From Triglochin maritima (lineage: Eukaryota > Streptophyta > Magnoliopsida > Alismatales > Juncaginaceae), in assembly GCA_963682175.1 (NCBI GenBank), contig OY821772.1, positions 20,886,743 to 20,950,742 of the forward strand: 64,000 nucleotides of DNA, written 5' to 3'. Made by a program: the position numbers and the translations under genes. Of the stretch, positions 10,095 to 22,018 are shown piece by piece. The notes beneath the pieces are model-generated. The model was given only the letters and a program-made list of their open reading frames with translations, did not search any database and was not told where the DNA came from. Each line of letters starts with the position of its first letter. Position 1 is the first letter of the stretch.

Positions 10095-11681
10095 CATATG
10101 AAGATGGGAGCCCATTTTTGTACATAGTTATAAAATAAAAAAAAAGAAAAAGAAAAAAAAAGAGTACAATAAAAGACTCCTTCAGTGAGCATCGATTGTT
10201 GTGAGCCCCAACCCTTGTGTATTTGGGCTCCATTTCTTTCACGTAGTTGTATCCTTTCTTTAGCATCTCACAGGTTGAGGGAATTTGGGTTTGTGTCCAT
10301 CAACATGACCTTGAACTTCCCTTTGTACCTTATGTTGGTGAGATCTCTCCTTTTTCATGCATAAATCCATGTAATATCTTGCTCACATTCATTGAGGACA
10401 ATGCATGAAGTAGGTGTGGGGGGGGGTGTTTTACGTGTGTACATAGTGGAGTCTTTTTCCTTTGATTTTATTTTCTTTTGTGTGCATTGTTAGGGTCATG
10501 TTAGTGTGCTGCATTTAATATCGATATATCTGCTTGCCATGATCCTTGGGTGACTTGTCTTCTTTTGCTTGCCTAGTGCTTTAAAATTTTCACATTTCTT
10601 TCAAAATCTTCATGTGTTTGCGAAAGAAAATGTTTTGTGGGTTTTGCGTGTGTTTAGCATGTGCAAAACCGTTGAGAGGCAAAGTAAAAAGAAAGCTCCC
10701 AAAATTGTCTTGAACTTGATGCATTAGGATATCTAGTACTGTGGCTTTAGGATTTATCGAGTCGTTAGGATGCACCCCAGTTTTCCCTTGGGGGTAAGTA
10801 ATAATAGGGTTTCAGTGCTCAAACATTTAAAGAAGTCCACCCTGAACCTAGTGAGTCATTAATTCGTGTCTGTTAACATAAGGAAGTTTGTTGTAGTCAA
10901 GGACCCTTTAAATATTGTTGTGAGACATTAAGTGTAGGGGTTTTGGTTCATGTGTAGATAAGAGATAAGTGAGTAGGTGTTCTCTCTTCTCGCACGGCTC
11001 CTATCACTTGGGAAAGTAGGTCTGAGGGGACTTTGTGCTTGGTGCTTTCGAGTCATCTGACTTGGGATGCGCCGACCGAACTCTCGTTACACGGGTGGTA
11101 GGGATTGCCCTATGTGGAGATTTGGGGAAAGGTGTACGTGATAGTGTATGTCCTCATGGGCAATGATACATGAAACCTGACCCTGGGAGAATGAAGCTCC
11201 AACTAATAAAAAGAAAAAAATGATGAGAAAAGAAACAAAAAGAAAAAAAATGGTAATGCAAATAAGAACCTTAATGGACCTTACACTTTGTATCACTTGA
11301 GGATGTTGAGATTGTCCATGTCTTTCACTTAATTCCTTATTTAACTTGCACGAATGGTTTATTAGGCTAGGTGTGGACTGATTACCTATATAGAGTCGGC
11401 CCGTAAGATTACCGCGTCCATTGATCGACAAAAATTTGTCCAACGAGTCGAGTGTCTAGATTGAATAATGCATCTTGGTCGGATTTTGTGGGTATATCCG
11501 CTGAAAACCCTCAGGAGACAACACTCCTCCTCCTTGGCAACAAGGAGGTTTAACGGCTTGTTGCACGTGCTAAGTGCAACCGTGATTCCTACGAAAGTGA
11601 GTTAGAATTTCTTGTTTCTCGTTTGCTTTTCTCTTTCTTAGTTTTGCTCGGGACTAGCAAAAGCTTAGGTGTGGGGGTATT
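10095..11681 (+). other. 3' noncoding region of element B with polypurine tract
   Basis: Long noncoding stretch homologous to 20684-22018 in C, 25096-25868 in D and, inverted, 28369-29507 in F. Conserved blocks are GAGGACAATGCATGAAGTAGG followed by a G run (10396-10432), GCACGTGCTAAGTGCAACCG (11561-11580) and the purine-rich AGGTGTGGGGGTATT just before the LTR. The last is the likely polypurine tract for plus-strand priming. Internal ORFs are not conserved. Confidence 0.7.
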
Positions 11682-12047
11682 TGATTGACATCATTTCATG
11701 CTCATATTTGTATCTTATATCCATTATCTTACACCTAAGCAATGCTACGTGACGAGTTTTATGTTTAGTTTTCAGGAATAAAGAGGTTTGAAGAGAAGAG
11801 CCATGAAAGGACCCAAAAGCAGGAAAAATGACTTAATTGTGAGACCTAGGGACTGAGATGCAAGGGAGAAGGACTTGATCGTAAGACAGAAGGACCTAAG
11901 CAAAACAGGAAACTCCACACCATCATGGGGAGTATTTTGTCAATTCTATTCGGGTCGGAGCTCCACTAAACAAAGTAGATGCATCCAAGACCAAGAAACA
12001 CTCCAAGCAAAGCCCACAACCAAAACCAATCGGATCTGGGCCTTATA

Positions 12048-12065
12048 GACCGCCAATTGGCGGTC
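12048..12065. promoter_or_regulatory. 18-bp palindrome in the U3 of LTR B
   Basis: Perfect GACCGCCAATTGGCGGTC, 366 bp into the LTR and 138 bp before the TATA box. Confidence 0.7.
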
Positions 12066-12185
12066 TGGATGAGCCCAAATCTACTAAGCTCTCTCCTGAA
12101 CTTGTATTAATGTGTGTTTAGGCTATTTTTGGTATTGGTTTAGTCCCACATCGGGGGATTGTCTCGGATTAGCTTTTTCCATGCT

Positions 12186-12193
12186 TATAAATA
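12186..12193 (+). promoter_or_regulatory. TATA box in the 3' LTR of B
   Basis: TATAAATA followed by GAACTCTTCACC, conserved in the related LTRs. Confidence 0.6.
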
Positions 12194-14136
12194 GAACTCT
12201 TCACCTCCCGTTGTATCCATCGCTCTCTTTGGTGGCATCTTCCCTACTAAGAGTGAAGCCTTGAAGCAAAACTCTGGTGGAGGAAGGGTTGCTTGTAATT
12301 TGGAGTGAGTAATAATAGAAGTTTTGTAGTTAATTGTTGTTTGCTTTATTTTTTACATTGCTTAGTTAATTTCAATTTACATGTCTTGCATGTTTCTTTA
12401 GTCTCATGTTCTTTTTGTTTCTTTAATGTTTCTTGCTTGCTTAGATTAATTTCATTTCAGTATAATGCTTCATTTTGTTTGAGTAGTTAGCTTAAATATG
12501 TGTGAGTAGTTCCATCCCCATTTGGGGGGTGGAGAAATATGTGATATAATCATGTAGTGTATTAAGTGTGTGTTATCTTAATCCCTTGAGCTTTATATGA
12601 TTTCCATAACCATCTAATGGGTCTCCACTCTTATCTTTGATATGGTAATGCTCTTGAATGAAGCTTAGCTTATGCTTAGATTAGTGGACCTATTTTATGG
12701 GGAATGATAAAGTTAGGATATGGATGAAGTTAATATTGGAAACACAAGTTGTGGTGTATGTACTCTTGTTGCCTTTACCTTGGTTAATGTCTTGTATGTT
12801 TTAATGATATTGGGTTATCTTAATTCATGTGGAGGCATAGTAGGGTCTAGTCTTTATACATGAGTTCATTTAGCTTCATTCTGATTATTGTCTTGTATGT
12901 TTTAATGACGTAGTCTTATCTTAATTCATGTGGATGCAAAGTTGGATGTAGTTTTATGATTTCATGCACTACATGTTGTGAGGAGCTTAATTGAACACAC
13001 ACATACACACATATTTATATTAACATTATTTCTCTACCCCCTATGGGGTTTAGTTTTATTGCTTCTCTTCCTTTCCTTTTTGCATTCTAGTGTAGTTAGT
13101 GTAATCAATGTTTCTCTCCATTTTTTACCACTCGCCTTCGCACAAACCAAACGTCGACACATCTCCCAGTGGACGACCCGTATTTGCCACCGCTTCAACG
13201 CGGCCGTACACTTGTAATTGAGTGAGTTAATAATAGATGTTTTCCTTTAATTGTGTTGTTTCTCTCTTAGTTTAATTTCCTTTCATATGCATGCTTGCTT
13301 GTTTGTTTTGTTTTATGCTTCTTTAATATTTCTTGCTTGATTAGTATAGTTTCATTTCAGTATAATGCTTCATTTTATTAGAGTAGTTAGTTTAAATATG
13401 TGTGAGTAGTTCCATCCCCATTTGGGGGTGGAGAAATATGTGATATAATCATGTAGTGTATTAAGTGTGTGTTATCTTTATCCCTTGAGCTTTATATGAT
13501 TTCGATAACCATCTAATGGGTCTCCACTCTTATCTTTGATATGCTAATGCTCTTGAATGAAGCTTAGCCTATGCTTTGATTAGTGGACCTATTTTATGGG
13601 GAATGATAAGGTTAGGATATGGATGGAATTAATATTGGAAACACAATTTGTAGTGTATGTGCTATTGTTGCCTTTACCTTAGCTAATGTCTTGTATGTTT
13701 TAATGATGCAGTCTTATTTTAATTCATGTGGAGGCATAGGAGGGTCTAGTCTTTATACATGAGTTCATTTAGCTTCATTCCAATTATTGTCTTGTATGTT
13801 TTAATGATGTAGTCTTATCTTAATTCATGTGGAGGCAAAGTTGAATGTAGTTTTATGATTTCATGCACTACAATTTGTGACGAGCTTAATTGAACACACA
13901 CACACACTTCTTTATGTTCACATTATTTCTCTACCCCCTTTGGGGTTTAGTTTCCTTGCTTCTCTTCCATTTCCATTTGCACCTTAGTGTAGTTTAGTGT
14001 AACCAACCTTTCTCTCCTTCTTTTACCTCTCGCCTTCGAACAAACCAATTGTCGACACACCTCCCAGTGGACGACCCGTATTTGCCACTGCTTCAACGCG
14101 GTCGTGCACTTGCGGTTAATATAAAACGATCAATCA

Positions 14137-15151
14137 ACATACTCCATTCATCTTAGGCTTGTCCCCTTTGCGCTAAAGGATGATGCCAAGAAGTGGTTGT
14201 ACAGCAACCAGGCTAATGCCTTTAGGACTTGGGATGAGTTTCAGTCTGCATTCCTCAAAAAGTATTTTCCAAATCATCGGACTAAAAAATTGAGGAACGA
14301 AATCAATTCGTTCTATCAACATGAGACTGAATCATTCCATGCATACTTAGAGAGGTTCAAGGAGCTACTATCCTCATGCCCTCACCATGGCATCGAGTTG
14401 TGGCGCCTGTGTCAGATTGTTTACGAGGGTCTTCACATCCCGTCCCGAACGCTCCTTGAGTCCATGTATCAAGGAGAGTTCTTTGGAAAGGATGAAAGGG
14501 AGGCATGGGCTTTTCCTAGAAGACCTCGCTGAGAAAACCATGCAATGTGAGAGTGTATGGGAACCACCTGCATCATCTAGCATAGGAGCGAGGATCGCAA
14601 ATGCAAACTCGACTATATCGGGTGCCGCATTTGCCGTCGATACCACTACGGCCACCGAGGCACGCATGGCGGACTTAATGCGCCGTATGGATTCGATTGA
14701 GCTCCAAAGCCAGCACGATGTATCTCATGTGTCTGCATCTGGTTCAGTTCCATGTCATTTATGTGGTAGGATAGGTCATATAGGGGGTGAGTGTGCATCC
14801 ATTCCTCCTGAGATGGAACATGTAAATGTCATCTATGATAGATCCAGGAATGACCCATATTCATCATCATATAACCCTGGATGGAGGAACCACCCTAATT
14901 TTTCATGGAACCATAACAATGCCTCAGGTGGTCTTTCAAACTTTTCTCGACCACCTAACCGACCACATTACCCTCCCATGCATTCACAGTCTCATCAGCT
15001 ACCCCAAAGTCAGAACACCAACCAACCAGGTTTCCCAAATTCAAACAACTTGGAAACCCGGTTTGATTCGCTTGAGAACTTAACTCGTGGACTTGAGAAC
15101 TCTGTAAAAAACTTTATGTCATCCACGAGTCAAGTTCTCACTTCAAATTAG
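14137..15151 (+). pseudogene. gag: Gag of element C, 3' part, frameshifted
   Basis: Collinear with the gag of A: gag-domain blocks (WDEFQSAFLKKYFPNHRT, 14230-14300), zinc knuckle CHLCGRIGHIGGEC (CX2CX4HX4C, near 14755-14800) and the NPGWRNHPNFSW block (near 14870-14910). The first half is missing because B inserted at 14136/14137. An extra base in a T run near 14512 shifts the frame at AWAF. A TAG at 15149-15151 and a (GA)n run at 15206-15226 break the join to protease. Confidence 0.8.
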
Positions 15152-15188
15152 CAGACCATCAAATCTCTCGAGCTTCAGATGGGTCAGT

Positions 15189-16475
15189 TTGCTCAGTCTG
15201 TACATGAGAGAGAGAGAGAGAGAGAGCTTGCCTAGCCAACCTGTGGCTAACCCCCGTGCTCAACAGCACTCGAACATGCAAAATGCATGTTCAAGACCAC
15301 AGGAGGGGCAAGTGAACTACGTGGAAGAACCTGTGGACCATGTTAATGCCATTGTGACCCTGAGAAATGGGAAGCAGGTCAACAACCACGTGTCCTTGCC
15401 AGAAAATCCATCTGTGCAGCCCCCTTGTGGGAATGATGGTGAGAAAGAGGCCGAGGGTAGGAGTAATACACCAAAGCCTCCTTCTCCGGCTCCGCCCAAG
15501 ACATACCTACCAAAAGCTCCTTATCCTAGTAGATTGTCTAAGAAACAGAGTGACAGTGTGGATAAAATACTGGAGATATTTAAGAAAGTGAATGTCAACA
15601 TTCCTTTGTTAGACATGATTCAACAAATATCTCCCTATCCAAAATTCCTGAAGGATCTCTGTACAACTAAGAGGAAAACCAACGTCCCTAGCAAAGCCTT
15701 TTTGGTGGCTAATGTGAGCTCTATCATTTCGAACCCTGCATACGTGAAATTGAAGGACCCGGGCAGTCCAACAATTTCGTGTATCATTGGGGATTCTCGC
15801 ATTAACAATGTTTTGCTAGATCTAGGGTCGGCAGTTAACCTATTACCTGCTTCTGTGTATCAACGATTAAGCCTAGGCACTCTCAAACCTACGAAAACAA
15901 CTTTGCAGTTGGCTGATCATTCGATCAAAGTCCCGTTGGGGGTCATTGAAGATGTCCTAATCAAGGTCAATGATTTCATATTTCTTGTTGACTTCATCGT
16001 CCTTGAGACCGAACCAATTAAGACTACCCACTCTCAGATTCCATTGATTTTGGGTAGACCTTTTTTGGCGACGTCAAATGCCTTGATCAATTGTCGTACT
16101 GGACTAACGAAATTGTCGTTCGGGAACTTGACCACGACATTCCATGTGTTCAATATGGCTAGGCATCCGGCATCTTTCGAGGACCCCATGGAAGTCAATC
16201 TTATCCGGGACTTGGAAGAAGAATTGGAAGAAGAGTACCCCCTGATTCATGAGAATTTAAATGATTACTTCATGGATGAATCTGATCATGAAGAGGACGG
16301 GGGTGAGTTGAGCAATGATGTGCATGTTGTTCAGTACATGCGAGCTCCTCCTATCTTATATCTCGAGCTAGATATCACGCCTCGCCTTGAGGAGCCACCC
16401 ACGCCTGAGCTCAAAGAACTCCCCAAGGAATTGAAACACGTTTTTTTTTTGGTCCCAATAGGTCATTTCCGGTGA
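15189..16475 (+). pseudogene. Aspartic protease region of element C
   Basis: Contains the HTLRSGKEV-like block as VTLRNGKQV, a KDLCTTKRKTNVPSKAFL block, the active site LLDLGSAVNLLP (Asp codon near 15819), and the DVLIKVNDFIF and PLILGRPFLATSNALINCRTGL blocks. An acidic Glu/Asp-rich linker follows, leading to reverse transcriptase. The frame is lost at a run of ten T (16440-16449). The frame that should continue (PVIISSTLTGDQE, 16470-16600) also meets a TAG at 16595-16597. The apparent start at 15189 is produced by the (GA)n frameshift, so it is not a real start. Confidence 0.8.
15206..15226 (+). repeat. (GA)n microsatellite in the gag-protease linker of C
   Basis: 21-nt GA run in a codon stretch that reads HERE- in element B (6908-6922). 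Its expansion puts gag and protease in different frames. Confidence 0.85.
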
Positions 16476-16609
16476 TTATTTCATCGACGTTGACTGGTGA
16501 TCAGGAAGAATGTCTGATTCAAGTCCTAAAGGAGCACAAATCAGCCATTGGGTGGTCCTTGTGGGACATCAAAGAGATAAGTCCCGACGTCGTGTAGCAC
16601 CACATCTTT

Positions 16610-17850
16610 ATGGAGGATGAGGCACGACCACGTCGAGACCCACAGTGGCGTTTAAACCCAGCCATGATAGAAGTAGTTAAGAAAGAGATCATCAAGTGTT
16701 TAGATCATGGCATCATTTTCCCCATTTCGGAAAGTACTTGGGTAAGTCTTGTCCAGGTTGTGCCCAAGAAGTCGGGTATCACTATTGTCCAGAATGACAA
16801 CAATGAGCTTGTACCCACACGACTTCAAACTAGGTGGCGAGTTTGTATTGACTATAGGAAGTTGAACGCGGTCACGCGTAAAGACCACTTCCCTCTACCT
16901 TTCATCGACCAGATGTTGGAGAGACTCGCCGAACACGCCTATTACTGTTTCCTTGATGGTTATTCGGGGTACAATCAAATCCCAGTCGCCCCCGAAGACC
17001 AGGAGAAAACCACGTTCACTTGTCCTTTTGGGACGTTCGCTTACAGACGGATGCCTTTTGGACTATGCAATGCACCTGCAACATTCCAACGTTGCATGTT
17101 AAGTATCTTTTCCGATATGGTCGAGCACTTCCTTGAGATCTTCATGGATGATTTCTCGATTCACGGCACCTCATTTGATGAGTGCTTGCACCACCTGAGC
17201 CTTGTTCTCAAAAGGTGTTCGGAAACGAACTTAGCCCTTAATTGGGAAAAGTGTCATTTCATGGTTACAAAAGGCATCGTGTTGGGTCACCTGGTATCTC
17301 GTGATGGTATCGAGGTTGATAGGTCAAAGATTGAGCTTATTTCTAAGCTTCCGCCACCCACCTCGGTAAAAGAAATCCGTTCATTCCTTGGACACGCCGG
17401 TTTTTACCGGCGATTTATTAAGGATTTCAGCAAGATAGCTCGTCCTTTGACGAGCTTGCTTGCTAAAGGAACCTCCTTTGAGTTCACACCCGAGTGCTTG
17501 ACTGCATTTGAGTTTCTAAAGCGTGAGTTGACCTTCGCTCCTATTATTAAGGCACCGTTGTGGACTCTACCATTCAAGCTGATGTGTAATGCTTCTGATT
17601 ACGCGATAGGAACGGTTTTGGGTCGAAAAGTCGACAAATTGCCTCATGTGATCTACTATGCAAGTCGTATTCTCAATGACGCCCAGCTCAACTACTCTGT
17701 TACTGAGAAAGAGTTCCTCGCATTCATATTTGCGTTGGAAAAATTTCGCCAGTACCTCATAGGGTCGCATGTCATCATCTACACTGATCACTCAACTCTT
17801 CGCTACCTTTTGTCTAAAAAGGATGCGAAACCCCGTCTCCTGCGTTGGAT
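16610..17850 (+). pseudogene. pol: Reverse transcriptase and RNase H of element C
   Basis: Copies element RNA into DNA and removes the RNA strand. Reverse transcriptase blocks are in order: RRLNP-type start as [74 protein letters not shown] and the catalytic FMDD (17141-17152; [10 protein letters not shown], normal for Athila). RNase H follows: [32 protein letters not shown] and [11 protein letters not shown]. The domain set looks full length. The frame is lost at 17851, where a 14-bp tandem duplication (17837-17850 and 17851-17864) shifts reading before the integrase. Confidence 0.85.
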
Positions 17851-18750
17851 CTCCTGCGTTGGATCTTGTTGTTACAAGAATTTTACCTTGAAATATGGGA
17901 CAAGAAGGGATGCGAGAATGTCGTGGCTGATCACCTATCTCGCATCCCTATTGATCTTTCACCAGATCCACCGGTGAACGAGTTTTTCCCCGATGAGAAC
18001 CTTATGGAAATAGCCTCACCCCACTGGTTCGCTGACATTGTGAACTATTTAGCAACCGGGGAGGTGTCGGCTCATTGGAGACACAGTGAGACAGTGAAAT
18101 TCAAGTCGTTAGTCAAGCACTTCTATTGGGATGATCCATACTTATTTAAGTATTGTGCTGATCAAATCATAAGGAGGTGCATTCCTGACGACGAGATTCA
18201 GAGTGTCTTGTCCTTTTGTCATAAGGAGGCATGTGGTGGGAACTTCGGTGCCAAGAAAACTGCTGCCAAAGTACTCCAATGCGGTTTTTACAGGCCCACG
18301 TTGTTCCAAGATGCTTTTGCATTTTGCAACGCATCCGATAGGTGCCAACGTGTGGGCCGCATTGGCAGACGAGATATGATGCCACTCAATCCTATCTTAG
18401 TGGTTAACATCTTTGATGTTTGGGGAATTGACTTCATGGGTCATTTCCCCGTGTCCCATGGTCACACTTACATCCTTGTGGCGGTCGATTATGTGTCAAA
18501 GTGTGTTGAATCAATCCCCACTCGCAATAACGATCGCAAGGTTGTGATCAAATTTCTTAAAGAACACATCTTCGCGAGGTTTGGGACACCTCGTTGTATC
18601 ATAAGTGATCGGGGGACACACTTTGTGAACCGATCCCTTGAGGCAGTGCTGAGGAAATACTCCATCACGCACAAGTTGGCCACACCTTATCATCCTCAAA
18701 ACCTGTGGCCAGGTGGAAATTTCCAACCGTCAACTCCAGCAAATTCTTGA
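17845..18750 (+). pseudogene. Integrase of element C, zinc-binding and catalytic part
   Basis: Integrase inserts the DNA copy into the host. The region begins with the end of RNase H and the linker ([20 protein letters not shown]). The HHCC zinc region has two damaged ligands: GGNFG in place of the usual GGHFG, and SDRCQ in place of CD.CQ. The catalytic core shows WGIDFMG (first Asp) and IISDRGTHF (second Asp). An extra base near 18700 shifts the frame just before the catalytic Glu ([10 protein letters not shown]), which lies in the next frame at 18707-18735. Confidence 0.8.
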
Positions 18751-19339
18751 GAAAACGGTTAATGCTTCAAGGAAAGATTGGTCGGTCAAGCTTAATGATG
18801 CATTGTGGGCTTTCCGCACTGCATTTAAAACCGACCTTGGCATGTCCCCCTACCGGCTAGTTTATGGCAAAGCTTTCCATCTTCCGGTAGAACTTGAGCA
18901 CCGGGCATTATAGGCAATTAAACTTCTTAACATGAGTCTTGATGTTTCCGGTGCCAATCGCAAGTTAGACCTCAACGAGTTGGAGGAGTTGAGAAATGAA
19001 GCTTATGAGAATGCCAAGATCTGCAAGTCCCGCACTAAAATTTTCCATGATCGCTTGGTGTGAATCAAAACCTTCGAGGTGGGACAAAAGGTCTTGTTGT
19101 ATAATTCTCGTCTCCACTTGTTTCCGGGGAAACTTCGGAGCCGTTGGTCAGGGCCCTTCATTGTTTTAACCGTCTCCCCTCATGGGGCGGTTGAGATTCA
19201 AAATCCAAGGAATGGGGACGTGTTCAAAGTTAATGGACAACGCACGCCTCAAACCATACTTGGAAGGGACCACGACAGAGGTCGAGGAGGAAGTCGTGCC
19301 TTTGCACGAACTCCCCACGGATGTGGTCACTTGATGTGA
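18707..19339 (+). pseudogene. Integrase of element C, C-terminal part
   Basis: Contains the catalytic Glu (VEISNRQL), the blocks [24 protein letters not shown] and [10 protein letters not shown], then the C-terminal domain ([27 protein letters not shown]). In-frame stops are at 18911-18913 (TAG, where Trp is usual before AIKLLN) and near 19061 (TGA). The nucleotide order is collinear with intact Athila integrases. Confidence 0.8.
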
Positions 19340-19788
19340 TCCACCCCTCCATTTGTTTGTAAATATCAGTGTTTTGTTGAAAAGAAAAGAAAAAAAAGAA
19401 CAAAATGATAAAAAGCAAAAAATTGGAAGGCTTCTTTTATATTTTCCCTTTCCCTTGTTAATAACGCGTATTTCCCTTGCCCTACGCGTTTTTCCAGCAG
19501 ACGAAAACACGTTTTTCTTTGTGCTCTCGTCTCCACCCAAATTTCTCCCTCAGATCCCACAAAGAGACCGCTAATTAGCGGTTTGGAACCGCCAATCAGC
19601 GGTCCGTTGTTCTCGATTTCTATTTTCACTTCGTCTGGGTGTGTTATTTTGGGTTCTCTTCTGGTTTCGTGGTTGGGTGTCTGTTTTGGTTCTGGAGTCG
19701 GCGTGCGGTGGTGTCCTCTCCTCTCGCGCCGTATTCGTCTTCGCCGTCGTGTACTTCGCCGTTAAAGCTCGCCAAGGTAGGTTCAGGT
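19340..19788 (+). other. Spacer between integrase and post-integrase ORF, with paired palindromes
   Basis: Noncoding. At 19566-19604 it carries ACCGCTAATTAGCGGT (perfect 16-bp palindrome at 19567-19582) and a second copy starting 21 bp later. These are variants of the motif in the LTRs and leaders. Confidence 0.6.
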
Positions 19789-20683
19789 ATGGTCAGCCAC
19801 CATTTAATTTCAGAACTCAATTTTGCCTCCCTGATTCTTGAATTCAGAGAACCCTTCTACGATCGAATCGTAGCTAAAGGGTGGTACCATTTGTTGTATG
19901 AGGGTGATGAATCCATGTACGTAGAGCCTCTCGTACATGAGTCCTTTACTAAACTCGAGTGTGACCAGACCGGACCACTCGCATTTAGTATCACTCTCAG
20001 AGGGGTGAAGCACACCGTGACACCCCCAATTAATCTCCAACGCGACTGGGATCCCCTTGGTTGATGAGCTCGCGCCTACCCACGATATTATTTTTTATCG
20101 ATCTATGCTTGGGCGTGGGCAACCTATATCATCACATGGGGGAGTACCTAATGCGCACATTTACTCCAATGTGCACATTGTAGCCAGGTGGGTGTGTAGA
20201 AATGTGTTGGGCCAAGAGCGGACCTCCACATTTTTCACACCTAGTTTGTGAATCGTGTATAGTTGGATGGGCGGTTCACCACACTGCATTTGTCGAACAT
20301 TGTTCGACGTTGTGGTGAATGCTAGGCTGAAAGATATACATTGTTTGCCGACTATGGTTACCAAATTGTGTGGCATGTTGGACATCCCACGATTTGAGCG
20401 CGTGTTGAGGTGACAAGGCACCGACCTCGAGGTAGCGAAGATGACCCCGTCATTTCGCCATTGCCTTCCTGAGGCATGGGTGCCTGACTATATGGAGGAG
20501 GATGTTAGAGACAGATCCTCAAGCTCGTCTGTGAGCTCAGGAACGCTCTTTAACACTGACATTTCTGAGATGACGGTCGAGCAGCAGAACGTCATCTTAG
20601 CCAAGCAAAACCGGAAGATCTATAGGAAGTTGTCGGCTCTTGAGAGAGGTACCTCTTCGGGCACTTCTGGCCGCCGTCATTAG
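19789..20683 (+). pseudogene. Post-integrase ORF of element C (Athila-type extra ORF)
   Basis: Athila elements carry an additional ORF downstream of integrase whose product is described as an ATHILA ORF-1-like or plant transposon protein. This region encodes such a globular segment (FREPFYDRIVAKGW, YVEPLVHESFTKL, then SMLGRGQPISSHGG) and a Ser-rich, Gln/Lys-rich end (VEQQNVILAKQNRKIYRKL). The reading frame changes near 20060, and stops follow at 20249-20251 and near 20411. The family assignment rests on position and overall look, so it is moderate. Confidence 0.5.
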
Positions 20684-22018
20684 TCTGGTACACCCTATCC
20701 ATGCATTGGCACCATTTTGCCATACATTGAGGACAATGCATGGATTAGGTGTGGGGAGGGGGGGGGGGGTTTACGTGTGTATATAGTTGAGTCTTTTCTT
20801 TTGATTTTGTTTTCTTTTGTGTGTATTGATAGGGTCATGTTAGTGTGCTGCATTTAACATTGATATATCTGCTTGCCATGATCCTTGGGTGACTTATCTT
20901 CTTTTGCTTGCCTAGTGCTTTAAAATTTTCACATTTCTTTCAAAATCTTCATGTGTTTGCGAAAGAAAATGTTTTTGTAGGTTTTGCGTGTGTTTAGCAT
21001 GTGCAAAACCGTTGAGAGGCAAAGTAAAATGAAAGCTCCCAAGATTGTCTTGAACTTGATGCATTAGGATATCTAGTTTACTGACTTTAGGTCTTATCGA
21101 GTCGTTAGGATGCACCCCGGTTTTCCCTCGGGGGGCGTCTAATCATAGGGTTTCAGCACTCAAACATTTAAAGAAGTCCACCCTGAACCTATTGAGTCAA
21201 ATAATTCGTGTCTGTTAGTATAAGGAAGTTTGTCGTAGTTAAGGGCCCTTAATCTTTTTTTGTGAAACTTGTAGGGGTTTTGGTTCCCATGTAGATAAAT
21301 AAATAAGTGGTGTTCTCTCTTCTCGAACGGCTCCTATCACTCGGGAAAGTAGGTCTGAAAGGACTTTGTGCCTGATGCTTTCGAGTCATCTGACTTGGGA
21401 TGCACCGACCGAACTCCCATTACACGGGTGGTAGGGCGATATCGCCCTATGTGGAGATTTGGGGGAAGGTGTGCATGATAGTGTAAGTCCTCATAGGCAA
21501 TGATGCACGAAACCTGACCCTGGGAGAATCAAACACCAACCAATAAACTGCTCCAAAGAAAAAGAAAAAAAGGAAAAATAAAAAAGGGAAAAAGATTCAA
21601 ATAAGAACCAAAATGGACTTTACACATTGTATCACATTCAGAAGTTAAGGTTGCCCATGTCTTTCACTTAAGTCCTTAACTAACTTTCACGAATGGTTTA
21701 TTAGGCTAGGTGTGTGGACTGATTACCAATATAGAGTCGACCCGTAGTATTACCGCGTCCCATGATCGACAAAATAAGTCCAACGAGTCATGTAGCTAGA
21801 TTGATTAATGCATCTTTGTTCGGATTTTGAGGGTGTATCCGCTGAAAACCCTCAGGAGACAACACTCCTCCTTGGCGACAATGAGGTTTAACGGCTTGTT
21901 GCACGTGCTAAGTGCAACCGTGATTCCTACGAAAATGAGTTAGGATTTCTTGTTTTTCGTATGCTTTTCTCTTTCTTTGTTTTGCTCGGGACTAGCAAAA
22001 GTTAGGTGTGGGGGTATT
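20684..22018 (+). other. 3' noncoding region and polypurine tract of element C
   Basis: About 1.3 kb, closely similar to 10385-11681 in B. It includes the GAGGACAATGCATGG block with a G run (20757-20769) and the GCACGTGCTAAGTGCAACCG block (21901-21920). The probable polypurine tract AGGTGTGGGGGTATT ends at 22018. Confidence 0.7.

Larger units (their letters stand above)
3876..14136 (+). mobile_element. Non-autonomous Athila-like element B (gag and protease only)
   Basis: Order: 3' part of the 5' LTR (3876-4322), primer site, leader, gag (5407-6891), protease (8550-9569), a post-protease ORF (9573-10094), a long noncoding 3' region with a G-rich polypurine tract, and the 3' LTR (11682-14136). 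Neither strand between protease and 3' LTR shows reverse transcriptase, RNase H or integrase, so B would need enzymes from another element. It holds two later insertions (A and the solo LTR at 6986-8506). It lies in the gag gene of C, which resumes at 14137. Confidence 0.8.
11682..14136 (+). repeat. 3' LTR of element B, enlarged by an internal duplication
   Basis: Begins TGATTGACATCATTTCATG and ends AACGATCAATCA, 2455 bp, whereas solo copies of the family are about 1560 bp. The excess is a tandem duplication of roughly 0.9 kb (about 12293-13208 and 13209-14113). At the join, the usual LTR tail after the CACTTG motif is missing (13210). It has a TATA box at 12186-12193 and the 18-bp palindrome at 12048-12065. 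Confidence 0.85.

Noticed and set aside
5407..15151. Programmed stop-codon readthrough between gag and protease in B and C
   Set aside because: Both have a TAG in the linker, but at different aligned positions and alongside other stops and frameshifts. Decay explains it better.
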